NCBI RefSeq assembly: GCF_003046175.1
Contig: NZ_PZZM01000001.1
Coordinates: 620,001-684,000 of the forward strand
From: Bosea sp. 124
GTDB taxonomy: Bacteria > Pseudomonadota > Alphaproteobacteria > Rhizobiales > Beijerinckiaceae
DNA: 64,000 nucleotides
Direction of reading: 5' to 3'
Of the stretch, positions 49,617 through 59,906 are shown piece after piece; positions within the stretch are counted from its first letter, which is position 1; every line of letters starts with the position of its first letter. Under the pieces are notes generated by a model that was not told the origin of the DNA, did not search any database, and saw nothing but the letters and a program-made list of their open reading frames with translations. A program made the position numbers and the translations under genes.

Positions 49617-51935
49617 TCAGACCGCGACGACGCCGCCCTGCCCTGCATCAGCGACGGGCAGCAGGCCGCCACGACCGAGCAGCGCCGGAACCTGATCGGC
49701 CGGCACCGGGCGGGAATAGAGATAGCCCTGGGCGAAGCCACATCCCAGCGCACGCAGGAACATCCGCTGATCTTGCGTCTCGACGCCTTCCGCGATCACG
49801 TCCAGGCCGAGTTCGGCCGTGAGCGCGACGACGGCGCGCACGATCGCGGCATCCTCGCCACCTTCCCCGACCCGCATGACGAAGCCGCGGTCGATCTTGA
49901 CGACATCGACCGGGAAACGGCGCAGATGCGTCAGCGAGGCATAGCCGGTGCCGAAATCATCGAGCGCCACGCGGATGCCGGCTGCGCGCAGGCGCTGCAA
50001 TGCGGGGCCCGCCTGCTCGCCCTGACGCGTCAGCAGCACGTTCTCGGTGACCTCGACACCGAACTGCTCCGGCGACAGACCGGCCGTCGCCAGCTTGCCG
50101 AGGAGGGTTTCCGGGAAGGCCGGATCGCGGAATACGCCGGGAGCCAGGTTGAGCCACAGGCGCGGGACCGCGACGCCGGCATCGCGCCATCCGCTGAGAT
50201 CCGCCATGGCGTGACAGAGCACCGCCTCGCCGATCTGTCGCGCCGTTTCGGCATCCTCGAGCGCGAGAAGGAAGGCGGCGGCCGGAACGATGCCGCGCTC
50301 GGGATGGTTCCAGCGCGCGAGCACCTCAAAGCCCTCGATCGCGCCGCTGCGCAGGTCGATCTGGGGCTGGTAGAACGGCACGATGCGTCCCTGGGCCACG
50401 GCCTCGACGATCGCGCTGCAGATCTCGACGCGGGCGTTCATCGCCTCGCGCATGGCGGGGTCGTAGATCAGGGCCATGTTCCGGCCGAGCGCCTTGGCCC
50501 GATAGAGCGCGAGATCGGCATCCTTCAGCAGTTCGCCGGCATCGTCATGATGATGGGGGGCCAGCGCAAAGCCGATGCTGGCACGCATCGGCCCCGCCAC
50601 CTGAGCTCCGGGAAAAGGCTCGCGCAAGGCGCTCAGCAGCAGCTCGGCCTTCGCCGCCGCCTCGTCGACGCCGCCCGGTAGCCGGACGATCACCACGAAC
50701 TCGTCGCCGCCGAGTCGGGCGACGAATTCGCCGGGCTGAAGCCCGCGCGCCAACCGCTCCCCCACCGCGACGAGCAGTTCGTCGCCGACGGCATGGCCAA
50801 GCGTGTCGTTGATCGATTTGAAATCGTCGAGATCGACGAGGAACAGGGCGACGATACCCTCGGCGCGACTGCGCAGGGCCTCTATCAGCCTCTCCTGGAA
50901 GAGCAGCCGGTTCGGCAGCCCGGTCAGTGCGTCATGCGTCGCCTGCCATCGCGTATGCGCCTCGGCTGCCTTGCGCTCGGTGATGTCCACGATCCCCGCG
51001 ACGACCGCCCGCATCGAGCCGATCGGCAAGGAGGCCGCGGTGATGACGGCGTCGCGTCGCCGGCTATTGCCATCGCGCAGCGAGACTTCGAGCGCATCGA
51101 TCCGGCCCCGCTGATCGAGATCGGCCATCACGTCGCGCCGGTCCTCGATCCCGATGCAGTCGACCATGGTGCGGCCGTTCAGGTCGGTCGCTCCCGGTTC
51201 GCCCAGATAGCGGACCGCCGCGTCGTTGACGCGCAGAAAACTGCCATCGGCGACGGCGGAGACGACAAGCGGGATCGGCACGGCCATGAAGATGCGCTCG
51301 ATCAGGGCCTGGCTGTCCTGAAGAGCCTGCCGCGCCGAGCGCTCGGCCTGGGTCGCGAGCCATTCGAGGCGACGCAGGCGGTTGGCGTGGATCACCACCA
51401 GGCTGAGCGCGACATTCAGCATGGCGAGGACGAGCACGAGGCCGAGCAATGTCGGCGGATACGGGCCGCGACCGAGATAGCCGATCAGCATCAGCACGCT
51501 GGCACCGCCGCCCATCAGCAGCGTGAACCGGAACGAAGTCGGCGCGACGAGATAGAAGATCGATGGTAACAGCAACACGACGAAGAGCGCGAGATCGCTG
51601 CGCGAACTGACGAGAAAAGCGACAGCAACCGCAGTCGTGGCCTCCCAGAGCAGCGTCACGGCCTGCGCCTGCCCGAAACGGGCCGCCCGCCGGACGAGTG
51701 CGAAACACAGCAGCGAGAACAACACCACCGCCAGCCGGGCAGGCACCGCAACGAAGAAATGCGGCGTGCCGGCGAAGCGCCAGTCGCTCAGCAGGAAGAG
51801 CGCGTTAAGCACCGCAGAGAGCAGGAAAAGCAGCCGGCATTGTCGCAACGTCTCGTCCAGACGCGCGATCCTGAAAGCGTTTTCGCTCGCGGAGTTGCGA
51901 AATTCTCCGCCAAATTTCAGTTGCTCGCCGGCCAT
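49617..51935 (-). CDS. Membrane PAS-GGDEF-EAL cyclic-di-GMP protein
   Basis: 772 residues. About five or six membrane helices lie between residues 35 and 185, followed by a short coiled linker and a PAS domain (about 205-320). The GGDEF domain has an intact RLGGDEF (Gly409 to Phe413) and the EAL domain begins near 505 with EVL (Glu537) in place of EAL. The other phosphodiesterase residues are visible: EVTEN, LDDFGTG, VKIDRGFV, AEGVETQ. So both cyclase and phosphodiesterase activities look possible. The signal sensed is unknown. Monocistronic. Confidence 0.93.
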   Translation of the reverse strand: MAGEQLKFGGEFRNSASENAFRIARLDETLRQCRLLFLLSAVLNALFLLSDWRFAGTPHFFVAVPARLAVVLFSLLCFALVRRAARFGQAQAVTLLWEATTAVAVAFLVSSRSDLALFVVLLLPSIFYLVAPTSFRFTLLMGGGASVLMLIGYLGRGPYPPTLLGLVLVLAMLNVALSLVVIHANRLRRLEWLATQAERSARQALQDSQALIERIFMAVPIPLVVSAVADGSFLRVNDAAVRYLGEPGATDLNGRTMVDCIGIEDRRDVMADLDQRGRIDALEVSLRDGNSRRRDAVITAASLPIGSMRAVVAGIVDITERKAAEAHTRWQATHDALTGLPNRLLFQERLIEALRSRAEGIVALFLVDLDDFKSINDTLGHAVGDELLVAVGERLARGLQPGEFVARLGGDEFVVIVRLPGGVDEAAAKAELLLSALREPFPGAQVAGPMRASIGFALAPHHHDDAGELLKDADLALYRAKALGRNMALIYDPAMREAMNARVEICSAIVEAVAQGRIVPFYQPQIDLRSGAIEGFEVLARWNHPERGIVPAAAFLLALEDAETARQIGEAVLCHAMADLSGWRDAGVAVPRLWLNLAPGVFRDPAFPETLLGKLATAGLSPEQFGVEVTENVLLTRQGEQAGPALQRLRAAGIRVALDDFGTGYASLTHLRRFPVDVVKIDRGFVMRVGEGGEDAAIVRAVVALTAELGLDVIAEGVETQDQRMFLRALGCGFAQGYLYSRPVPADQVPALLGRGGLLPVADAGQGGVVAV

Positions 51936-52005
51936 GGCGCGGTTGTGTACGAGGACTTCTCAAAGCAGAGTTAAGTCACCTCTCGGGCCCACGGCGGGCG
52001 GCGCC

Positions 52006-52599
52006 TCAACCGGCGGCGATCAGCGCGACGAACTCCCGCGCAAGGCTCTTCGTATCGAAGCGCTCGGGCCGAAACCAGTCGATGGAGCCGTTCATGGCTC
52101 CCAGAAGCAGGTAACGCAGCACGTCCGGCGCCCGCTCGCGCGACAGTGCGCCGCAGGCCTGCAACTCGGCGATGAGCCCGCGCCAAACATCCTCATAGGC
52201 CCGCCGGACGCGACGCACGCTTTCCGGCGTCGGGGTCTCGCCGAAGGTGAAGACCTTGATGCTGGCGCTGGTGTAGTCACTATTGCCATGAAGCGCGGTG
52301 AGATGGGCGCGGATCGCGGCCTCCAGCCGATCGCGCGGGACAGCGCCTTCCGTGGCGGACAGCGCGGCGACGACCGCCTCGTGGACGAAGCGCACGCCGT
52401 CATTGACCACCGCCTCGACGATCTCCTCCTTCGAGGCGAAATGATAGTAGAGGCTCGCCTTGCGGATGCCGACGGCTTCCGCGATCTCGCGCAGAGTGGT
52501 CTGATGATAGCCGCCGGAGCGCAGCAGCCGCGCAGCCGTGTCGAGGATGAGCCGGCGCGAGCGGTTTTCTGCGGGTTCGCGTTGCGTCAGCGCGCTCAT
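52006..52599 (-). CDS. TetR/AcrR family transcriptional regulator
   Basis: 197 residues, with GGAGG 8 nt before the ATG. The N-terminal helix-turn-helix reads GGYHQTTLREIAEAVGIRKA followed by SLYYHFASKEEIVEAV, the TetR signature. The C-terminal ligand domain is TetR_C-like. It lies downstream of the acyl-CoA dehydrogenase gene on the same strand, separated by a repeat. A TetR-style operator lies upstream of that dehydrogenase, so an acyl-CoA-responsive repressor is plausible. Confidence 0.9.
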   Translation of the reverse strand: MSALTQREPAENRSRRLILDTAARLLRSGGYHQTTLREIAEAVGIRKASLYYHFASKEEIVEAVVNDGVRFVHEAVVAALSATEGAVPRDRLEAAIRAHLTALHGNSDYTSASIKVFTFGETPTPESVRRVRRAYEDVWRGLIAELQACGALSRERAPDVLRYLLLGAMNGSIDWFRPERFDTKSLAREFVALIAAG

Positions 52600-52615
52600 G
52601 CGTCAACCTCCGCCG

Positions 52616-52702
52616 TCATTTTCGGGCGAAGCGAAGCGTAGACCCGAGAATCTCGTGACGAGATAGCTGGTTTCCGAGATGGTCGGGTCAAGCCCGACCA
52701 TA
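52616..52702. repeat. Dispersed hairpin repeat (type A copy 2)
   Basis: TCATTTTCGGG ... CCCGAGAAT followed by ATGGTCGGG-TCAAG-CCCGACCAT (52679-52701). It fills the gap between the TetR and acyl-CoA dehydrogenase genes and is in the same orientation as the copy at 48364. The spacer shares GCGAAGCG with the copy at 59828. Confidence 0.85.
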
Positions 52703-52727
52703 ACGCGGGAGGCGTTTTTCTGCCCCC

Positions 52728-53909
52728 TCACAGCCGCTTCGCCACCTCTTCCAGCATCACCTCGGTTGCGCCGCCGCCGATGGACTGGACGCGGGCATCG
52801 CGCGTCATGCGCTCGATCGTGCTCTCGCGCATGTAGCCCATGCCGCCATGGAACTGCAGGCAGGCATACATCACCTCGTTGACCAGTTCGCCGCAATAGG
52901 CCTTGACCATAGAGACCTCGCGGGTGGCGTCGAAGCCCTGGGTATCGAGCCAGGCGGCGTGATAGACGAGCTGGCGCCCGGCCTCGACCTTGCTCGCCAT
53001 CATGGCGAGCTTCTGGCGGATCGCCTGCTTCTCCCAGAGCGGCGCGCCGAAGGCCTTTCGCGTCTTGACGTAATCCAGCGTCAGATCGATCGCAGCCTGC
53101 GCCTCGCCGATCGCCATGGCGCCGATCACGGTGCGCTCGTTCTGGAAGTTGCTCATGATCGCGTAGAAGCCGCGGCCCTCCTGCCCGAGCAGGTTTTCGG
53201 CCGGGATGCGGCAATCCTCGAAGACGAGCTCGGCCGTGTCGGACGAGCGCCAGCCATGCTTGTCGAGCGCCCGCGAGACCGAAAAGCCGGGCGTGCCTTT
53301 CTCGACCAGAAAGATCGAGACCGATTGCGAGGGCCTTGCCTGCGGGTCGGTCTTGGCGGCGACACAGTAGAGATCGGCATGGACGCCGTTGGTGATGAAC
53401 ATCTTGGCGCCATTGAGGACATAGTGGTCGCCCTCGCGCCGCGCCGTGGTGCGGATGCCCTTCACATCCGAGCCGGCATCGGGCTCGGTGACGGCAACCG
53501 CGACGATCTTCTCGCCGGCAATGATATCCGACAGGTGCTTGTCCTTCTGCACCTGGCTGCCGGCATTGGCGATATGGACCGAGGCCATATCGGTGTGGAC
53601 GAGCGCGGTGATCGCGACGCCGGAGAAGGTCGAGCGTCCGAGTTCCTCGGCCAGCACGACGGTCGCGAGCGTGTCCATCTCGGAGCCGCCGTATTCCGCC
53701 GGATAACGGATGCCGAAGAAGCCGAGCGCGCCCATCTTGCGCAGCACCTCGCGCGGGACGAAGCCGTCCTCTTCCCATTGCAGCGCATGGGGCTTGATCT
53801 CGGCCTCGACGAAGCGGCGGACCTGGTCGCGCAGTGCCTCGTGCTCCTCGGTGAAATAGGGCGAGCGGCGCTGGCCTTCGCCCGAGCCCGGTTTCTCGAC
53901 TGCCGACAT
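52728..53909 (-). CDS. Acyl-CoA dehydrogenase
   Basis: 393 residues from the ATG at 53909, with GGGAGAG about 6 nt upstream. FAD flavoenzyme introducing an alpha-beta double bond into an acyl-CoA. Motifs: VTEPDAGSDVKGIRTTA, FITNGVHADLY, NERTVIGAMAIGEAQAAID, and the C-terminal QFHGGMGYMRESTIERMTRD. It pairs with the divergent acyl-CoA carboxylase genes, a combination seen in leucine/isovalerate (Liu) or acyclic terpene (Atu) catabolism, but no hydratase or lyase is nearby, so the substrate is open. Confidence 0.92.
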   Translation of the reverse strand: MSAVEKPGSGEGQRRSPYFTEEHEALRDQVRRFVEAEIKPHALQWEEDGFVPREVLRKMGALGFFGIRYPAEYGGSEMDTLATVVLAEELGRSTFSGVAITALVHTDMASVHIANAGSQVQKDKHLSDIIAGEKIVAVAVTEPDAGSDVKGIRTTARREGDHYVLNGAKMFITNGVHADLYCVAAKTDPQARPSQSVSIFLVEKGTPGFSVSRALDKHGWRSSDTAELVFEDCRIPAENLLGQEGRGFYAIMSNFQNERTVIGAMAIGEAQAAIDLTLDYVKTRKAFGAPLWEKQAIRQKLAMMASKVEAGRQLVYHAAWLDTQGFDATREVSMVKAYCGELVNEVMYACLQFHGGMGYMRESTIERMTRDARVQSIGGGATEVMLEEVAKRL

Positions 53910-53949
53910 GATGCTCTCCCGCGCTTGACCGGCGCCATTCATTCTGCCT

Positions 53950-53967
53950 ACCTAACGGACGGTAGGT
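53950..53967. promoter_or_regulatory. Candidate TetR-family operator
   Basis: ACCTAACGGACGGTAGGT is an 18-bp imperfect dyad (14 of 18 positions symmetric; arms ACCTA and TAGGT). It lies about 41 bp upstream of the acyl-CoA dehydrogenase start, in the promoter shared with the divergent carboxylase operon. The neighbouring TetR gene is the natural candidate for the binding protein. Confidence 0.5.
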
Positions 53968-54002
53968 GAATGAGACGGCGAGATCAAGTCTCGGCCCCCC
54001 AA

Positions 54003-54112
54003 CAGCCCTCATCCTGAGGAGCCGCGGAACGTGGCGTCTCGAAGGATGCTCCAGAGCGCACTTGAGCATCCTTCGAGACGCAGCCTGCGGCTGCTCCTGA
54101 GGATGAGGGCTG
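54003..54112. repeat. Long inverted-repeat intergenic element
   Basis: Nested arms: CAGCCCTCATCCTGAGGAGC (54003-54022) pairs with 54093-54112 with one mismatch, and CGTCTCGAAGGATGCTC (54035-54051) pairs perfectly with 54064-54080. The whole unit folds into one long cruciform or RNA hairpin about 110 nt long. The CTCATCCTGAGGAG module is of a kind found dispersed in genomes of this order. It ends 30 bp before the carboxylase start. Confidence 0.85.
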
Positions 54113-54141
54113 AGAAGAAAACATTCGTGACAGGGGGAAGC

Positions 54142-55719
<1,578 letters not shown>

Positions 55720-55727
55720 CCGGAGCC

Positions 55728-57737
55728 ATGTTCGACACCATCCTGATCGCCAATCGCGGCGAGATCGCCTGCCGCATCATCAAGACCTGCCGCGCGATGG
55801 GCATCCGCACCGTCGCGGTGCATTCCGAAGCCGACCGGGACGCGCTGCATGTGCGCCTCGCTGATACGGCCGTCGCCATCGGCCCGGCGCCGGCGCGCGA
55901 GAGCTATCTGCGGGCGGACCGGATCATCGAGGCCGCGCTCAGGACCGGCGCGCAGGCGATCCATCCGGGCTACGGCTTCCTGTCCGAGCGGCTCGACCTG
56001 ATCGCCGCCTGCGAGGCGAACGGCATCGTTTTCATTGGGCCGTCGGCCTCGGCGATCGACGCGATGGGCGACAAGATCCGTTCCAAGCAGATCGCGCGTG
56101 AGGCGAACGTCCCCGGCGTGCCGGGCTATGACGGCGCCGATCAGTCTCCGGCGGTGCTGCGGGCGGAGGGCCTGCGCATCGGATTGCCGGTGATGGTCAA
56201 GGCTTCGGCCGGCGGCGGCGGCAAGGGTATTCGCAAGGTCGAGAGCGAAGCGGAACTCGACGGAGCGATCCTGGCCGCGGCGCGCGAGGCTGAAGCCGCC
56301 TTTGGCGACGGCCGATTGCTGATCGAAAAATTCGTGACGCGGCCGCGCCATGTCGAGGTGCAGGTGGCCGGCGACCGCCATGGCAACATCGTGCATCTGT
56401 TCGAGCGCGACTGCTCGGTGCAGCGCGCCAACCAGAAACTGATCGAGGAAGCGCCGGCGCCCAATCTCCGTCCCGAAACCCGCGCGGCCCTGCACGAGCA
56501 TGCGCTGCGGCTGGCGCGGGCGATCGGATACGACAATCTCGGCACGGTCGAGTTCCTGGTCGATGCGGCGAGCGAGGACGTTTTCTTCCTCGAGATGAAC
56601 ACGAGGCTCCAGGTCGAGCATCCCGTGACCGAAGCGATCACCGGGCTTGACCTCGTCGAATGGCAAATCCGCATCGCGGCCGGCGAGGCACTGCCGCTGG
56701 CTCAAGGCCAGATCGCCTGCTCAGGGCACGCCATCGAGGCGCGGCTGACCGCCGAGCGGGCCGATGAGGGCTTCCGGCCCGATACCGGGCGGATCGCGCT
56801 CTGGTGCGAGCCCGAGGGCTTGCGGGTCGACAGTGGCGTCGCCACCGGCAGCGTCGTCGGCACGCATTACGACTCGCTCCTCGCCAAGGTGATCGCCCAT
56901 GCGCCGGACCGCGCCGGGGCCGTGCGCAAGCTCGCGGAAGGGCTCGACCGGATGGTCGTGCTGGGGCCGGGCACGATCAGGCCGCTCCTCATCGACGTGC
57001 TGCGGGCTCCGGTCTTTGCAGCAGGCCGGGCGACGACGCTGTTCCTGAAGGAGACCTGGCCGGAGGGCTGGCAGCCGGCGCGTACGGCCGATGACGAATT
57101 GCGGGCTGTCGCTGCGGCACTCTGGCTGGCGACAGCGAATGCCGTCGTCGCAGGCGCGGGGCCGTGGCAGTCGCTAGCGGGATTCCGGCTGCTGGCGCCC
57201 GCCGGCCGCCCGGCCACGACCCATCTCGCGGTCACGACCGGAGACGACAAGACGCGCCTGCAGGCCGAGGCGCATGACGGCTTCCTGCGCGTGCTCGGCC
57301 CGGGAGGAGCCTTCGACATCGCCTTGTCGCAGACGGCGGGTGGCACGGGCTGGGCCGTGCAATGCGACGGTCTCGGCTCGCCGGCCCATGCGGTTCACGA
57401 CGGCGACGGGCTGTTCCTACGCTATCGCGGCTTCGAGGGCCGGATCGGCGTGGCGCTCGCTGTCGATGCGGCGGCAGCGGCGCGCGGAGCAGGCCATGAC
57501 GGCGGCGATACACTGCGGGCGGCGATGCCCGGCACCGTCGCGGCGATCCATGTCGTGGAGGGCGATGATGTCGTCGCCGGCCAGGTCGTCGCCGTGCTGG
57601 AGTCGATGAAGCTGTTCATGGAGCTGAAGAGCCCGGCCAGCGGCCGGGTCGCGCGGGTCTCGGTCAAGGCCGGCGCCACGGTCGCCGCCGGCGAGGTTCT
57701 GATCGCCATCGAATGCGGCGATGTCACGGTTTCCTGA
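55728..57737 (+). CDS. Acyl-CoA carboxylase, biotin carboxylase/BCCP (alpha) subunit
   Basis: 669 residues from the ATG at 55728. The biotin carboxylase domain (1 to about 450) has MFDTILIANRGEIACRIIKT, VKASAGGGGKGIRKV (ATP-binding glycine loop) and FLEMNTRLQVEHPVTE (catalytic). The C-terminal biotinyl domain has ESMKLFMELKSPASG; Lys in SMKL is the biotin site, where most family members have AMKM. A middle region couples it to the beta subunit. It forms the second half of a two-subunit methylcrotonyl/geranyl-type carboxylase; exact substrate uncertain. Confidence 0.93.
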   Translation: MFDTILIANRGEIACRIIKTCRAMGIRTVAVHSEADRDALHVRLADTAVAIGPAPARESYLRADRIIEAALRTGAQAIHPGYGFLSERLDLIAACEANGIVFIGPSASAIDAMGDKIRSKQIAREANVPGVPGYDGADQSPAVLRAEGLRIGLPVMVKASAGGGGKGIRKVESEAELDGAILAAAREAEAAFGDGRLLIEKFVTRPRHVEVQVAGDRHGNIVHLFERDCSVQRANQKLIEEAPAPNLRPETRAALHEHALRLARAIGYDNLGTVEFLVDAASEDVFFLEMNTRLQVEHPVTEAITGLDLVEWQIRIAAGEALPLAQGQIACSGHAIEARLTAERADEGFRPDTGRIALWCEPEGLRVDSGVATGSVVGTHYDSLLAKVIAHAPDRAGAVRKLAEGLDRMVVLGPGTIRPLLIDVLRAPVFAAGRATTLFLKETWPEGWQPARTADDELRAVAAALWLATANAVVAGAGPWQSLAGFRLLAPAGRPATTHLAVTTGDDKTRLQAEAHDGFLRVLGPGGAFDIALSQTAGGTGWAVQCDGLGSPAHAVHDGDGLFLRYRGFEGRIGVALAVDAAAAARGAGHDGGDTLRAAMPGTVAAIHVVEGDDVVAGQVVAVLESMKLFMELKSPASGRVARVSVKAGATVAAGEVLIAIECGDVTVS

Positions 57738-57745
57738 GCCCGGCC

Positions 57746-58228
57746 CTACGCCGCATTCCACTGTGCCCAGAGCGGAAGGAAGCGATTGACGACCGGAACC
57801 AGCCTGGCCGGGAAGTCGGCCCGGTGGCGCAGGGGAATAATGTCGGTGCCATCGAGGTAAAGGTAGCGGACGTGGCTGTTCAGCTCGAAGATCGTATACA
57901 GACACGACGACTTGCCCGGCACCACCATATCGGCGCGTGCCTTGTCGACGCAGCCGTCGCAGACCAGAAACAGACCGATGCTCGTCATGAATTCCTGGAA
58001 TTTCTTGATGCGAGCATTGGTCTTGGGCCCGATGATGCCGTCGACCTTGAGGGGCGCATAGCCGCCACCTGCAAAGCGCCGGGCCGACGCGTTCTCGGGA
58101 TGCTCGAAGTAGAGATTCAGCAGGTACTGAACCACCGTCACATCGTCGCGATTGTTGGCACGCTTAGGACCGACACCCAATTCGACCACGAACATGGTGC
58201 CAAATTCGTCCTCGATCACCTTGGCCAT
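57746..58228 (-). CDS. Peptidoglycan-binding-domain-like protein, no signal peptide
   Basis: 160 residues from the ATG at 58228, with GGAGG 5 nt upstream. The segment DVTVVQYLLNLYFEHPENAS followed by APLKVDGIIGPKTNARIKKF matches the PGRP/PG_binding_1 helical repeat (VDGxxGPxT). No signal peptide or membrane helix is seen. Four cysteines are scattered in the second half. Role unknown; it could be a secreted or phage/tailocin-like accessory, but neighbours give no support. It converges tightly (8 bp) on the carboxylase gene. Confidence 0.75.
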   Translation of the reverse strand: MAKVIEDEFGTMFVVELGVGPKRANNRDDVTVVQYLLNLYFEHPENASARRFAGGGYAPLKVDGIIGPKTNARIKKFQEFMTSIGLFLVCDGCVDKARADMVVPGKSSCLYTIFELNSHVRYLYLDGTDIIPLRHRADFPARLVPVVNRFLPLWAQWNAA

Positions 58229-58305
58229 CACTGCCTCCCCTGTCCCACTTGCGGCCGGACCAGTCCGCCGCTGTGATCAGGGATAGGCGTGAGGTGCCCG
58301 GCGCG

Positions 58306-58354
58306 CTGTTCCGCGCGGAACAGGCGCATCGGAGGCGACCCATCGCCTCCGATG
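58306..58354. other. Two adjacent perfect palindromes
   Basis: CTGTTCCGCGCGGAACAG (58306-58323) is a perfect 18-bp palindrome. Directly after it, CATCGGAGGCGA (58327-58338) pairs with TCGCCTCCGATG (58343-58354), a perfect 12-bp stem with a 4-nt loop. They lie between the amidohydrolase stop and the peptidoglycan-binding-like gene start, both minus strand. The hairpin probably ends the amidohydrolase transcript (no T-tract); the palindrome could be an operator. Confidence 0.6.
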
Positions 58355-58363
58355 GCTGCAGGC

Positions 58364-59800
58364 TCAGCCCTTGGTCGGGAAGGTCAGCGGCGAAATCTCG
58401 AGATGGTCGCGCTTGGCCCAGTCGAGCCCCTGGACCTTCGGCTCGGCGCGGCGCTGGGCCTCCTCCAGTTCGGCGGCAGCCGCAGCGTAGTCCATGGTCA
58501 GGACCTTGCCGTTATCGACGACCGTGACGCCGTCGACGATGACCGTCGTCACGGCACGCTCGCCGGCGGCATAGATCAGGCTGCGGACGGGATCGCGCAG
58601 GGGGCGCATCATCGGATGCGTCACGTCGACGATGACGATGTCGGCCTTGGCACCCTTGGCGAGGCGGCCGATATCGTCGCGGCCGAGGGCCTTCGCGCTG
58701 CCGAGCGTCGCGGCGTTGAACGCGTCCGAGGTGCGCAGGTCGTAGACATCCTCCGCCATCATGCGCGAACCGATGCAGACGGCGCGCAATTCCTCCAGCA
58801 TGTGATGCGGGTAGGTGTCCGTGCCGATGCCGACATTGATGCCGGCGGCGACATATTGCCCGAAGCTCTGCATCGCGATGCCGCGGCGCTGGAACACGAT
58901 CGGGCAGTGGGCGACATGGGTGCCGGTCTCGACGAGCGCGCCCATGTCGTCCGTCTGCGGCCATTTCACCGAGGAGTGATGGTCGAGGAAGATGCCGTGG
59001 CCGATGATCGAGAACGGCCCGAGCACATCGAGCGATTCCAGCCATTCGACCGGCGTCATGCCGTGACGGCGCGTGATCTCGTGGAACTCGACGATGCTCT
59101 GGGCAGCGTGGATCTGGAAGGGCAGCTTGCGCGCCTCCGCCTCGGCATAGCTCGCCTGGATCAGTTCGGCCGAGCAGGTGTCGATCTGCGAAGGCGAGAC
59201 CATGCCCGAGAGCCGGCCGGAATCGTCGGCGGCGACCTGATCGAGCAGCTTCATGGCAGCCGCCATCGCGGCCTCGCCGGCTTTCTCGTCCCATTCGTAT
59301 TTCGCGAGATGGCCGTTATCGGTGTACCAGCGCGCCGAGCGGTACATCGGCGAGAACACGGCCCGCAGGCCCGAAGCCTTGAAGGTCTCGAGCCAGCCAT
59401 CCCAGGCGACGGACATATCGACCAGCGTGGTGACACCCGACATCAGCAGCTCGGAATAGGTCACCTGCGCGCAGGATTTCACGCCCTGCGCATCGCAGCG
59501 GAACAGCGGCATGAACTCGTAGAGCGCCGTGCCGTACATCTTGGTGCTGCCGAGTTCGTCGTTCCAGCCCTTGCACATCGCCTCGGATGACGGGTGCGAG
59601 TGGATGTTGACGAGGCCGGGCATGACCATCCTGCCGCGCCCGTCGATGGTGGAGTCGGCCTTGCCCTTGTAGGTGCCGCCGACATGAACGACCCGGTCGC
59701 CGTCATAGGCGACGTCGCCATCGCGCAGATAGACATGGCCCTTGGACTTGGCGTCGTAGGCGACGATCCAGCTTGCATTGCGAATGAGGGTGATCGGCAT
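58364..59800 (-). CDS. Amidohydrolase family protein (cytosine deaminase/AtzA-like)
   Basis: 478 residues. Metal-dependent hydrolase fold: VMPGLVNIHSHPSSEAM with the HxH metal pair, FQIHAAQSIVEFHEI, IGHGIFLDHHSS and the catalytic Asp in GIGTDTYPHHMLEE. The GTDxxPHHM pattern resembles aminohydrolases acting on heterocycles or guanidine-like groups. It is downstream of an ABC importer on the same strand, separated by a repeat, suggesting a role in breaking down the imported compound. Cytoplasmic. Confidence 0.9.
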   Translation of the reverse strand: MPITLIRNASWIVAYDAKSKGHVYLRDGDVAYDGDRVVHVGGTYKGKADSTIDGRGRMVMPGLVNIHSHPSSEAMCKGWNDELGSTKMYGTALYEFMPLFRCDAQGVKSCAQVTYSELLMSGVTTLVDMSVAWDGWLETFKASGLRAVFSPMYRSARWYTDNGHLAKYEWDEKAGEAAMAAAMKLLDQVAADDSGRLSGMVSPSQIDTCSAELIQASYAEAEARKLPFQIHAAQSIVEFHEITRRHGMTPVEWLESLDVLGPFSIIGHGIFLDHHSSVKWPQTDDMGALVETGTHVAHCPIVFQRRGIAMQSFGQYVAAGINVGIGTDTYPHHMLEELRAVCIGSRMMAEDVYDLRTSDAFNAATLGSAKALGRDDIGRLAKGAKADIVIVDVTHPMMRPLRDPVRSLIYAAGERAVTTVIVDGVTVVDNGKVLTMDYAAAAAELEEAQRRAEPKVQGLDWAKRDHLEISPLTFPTKG

Positions 59801-59827
59801 GGCGGGCTCCGGCTAGGCGAAAGGGCG

Positions 59828-59901
59828 TCATGGTCGGCCTTGAGCCGACCATCTCCGGCAAGAGATTCTCGGGTCTGCGCTTCGCTTCGCCCGAGAATGA
59901 C
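59828..59901. repeat. Dispersed hairpin repeat (type A copy 3, inverted)
   Basis: ATGGTCGGC-CTTGA-GCCGACCAT (59830-59852), then ATTCTCGGG (59865-59873) and CCCGAGAAT (59890-59898) around TCTGCGCTTCGCTTCG. Same modules as the copies at 48364 and 52616, in the opposite order and orientation. It fills the gap between the binding-protein and amidohydrolase genes. Confidence 0.85.
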
Positions 59902-59906
59902 GAGGT

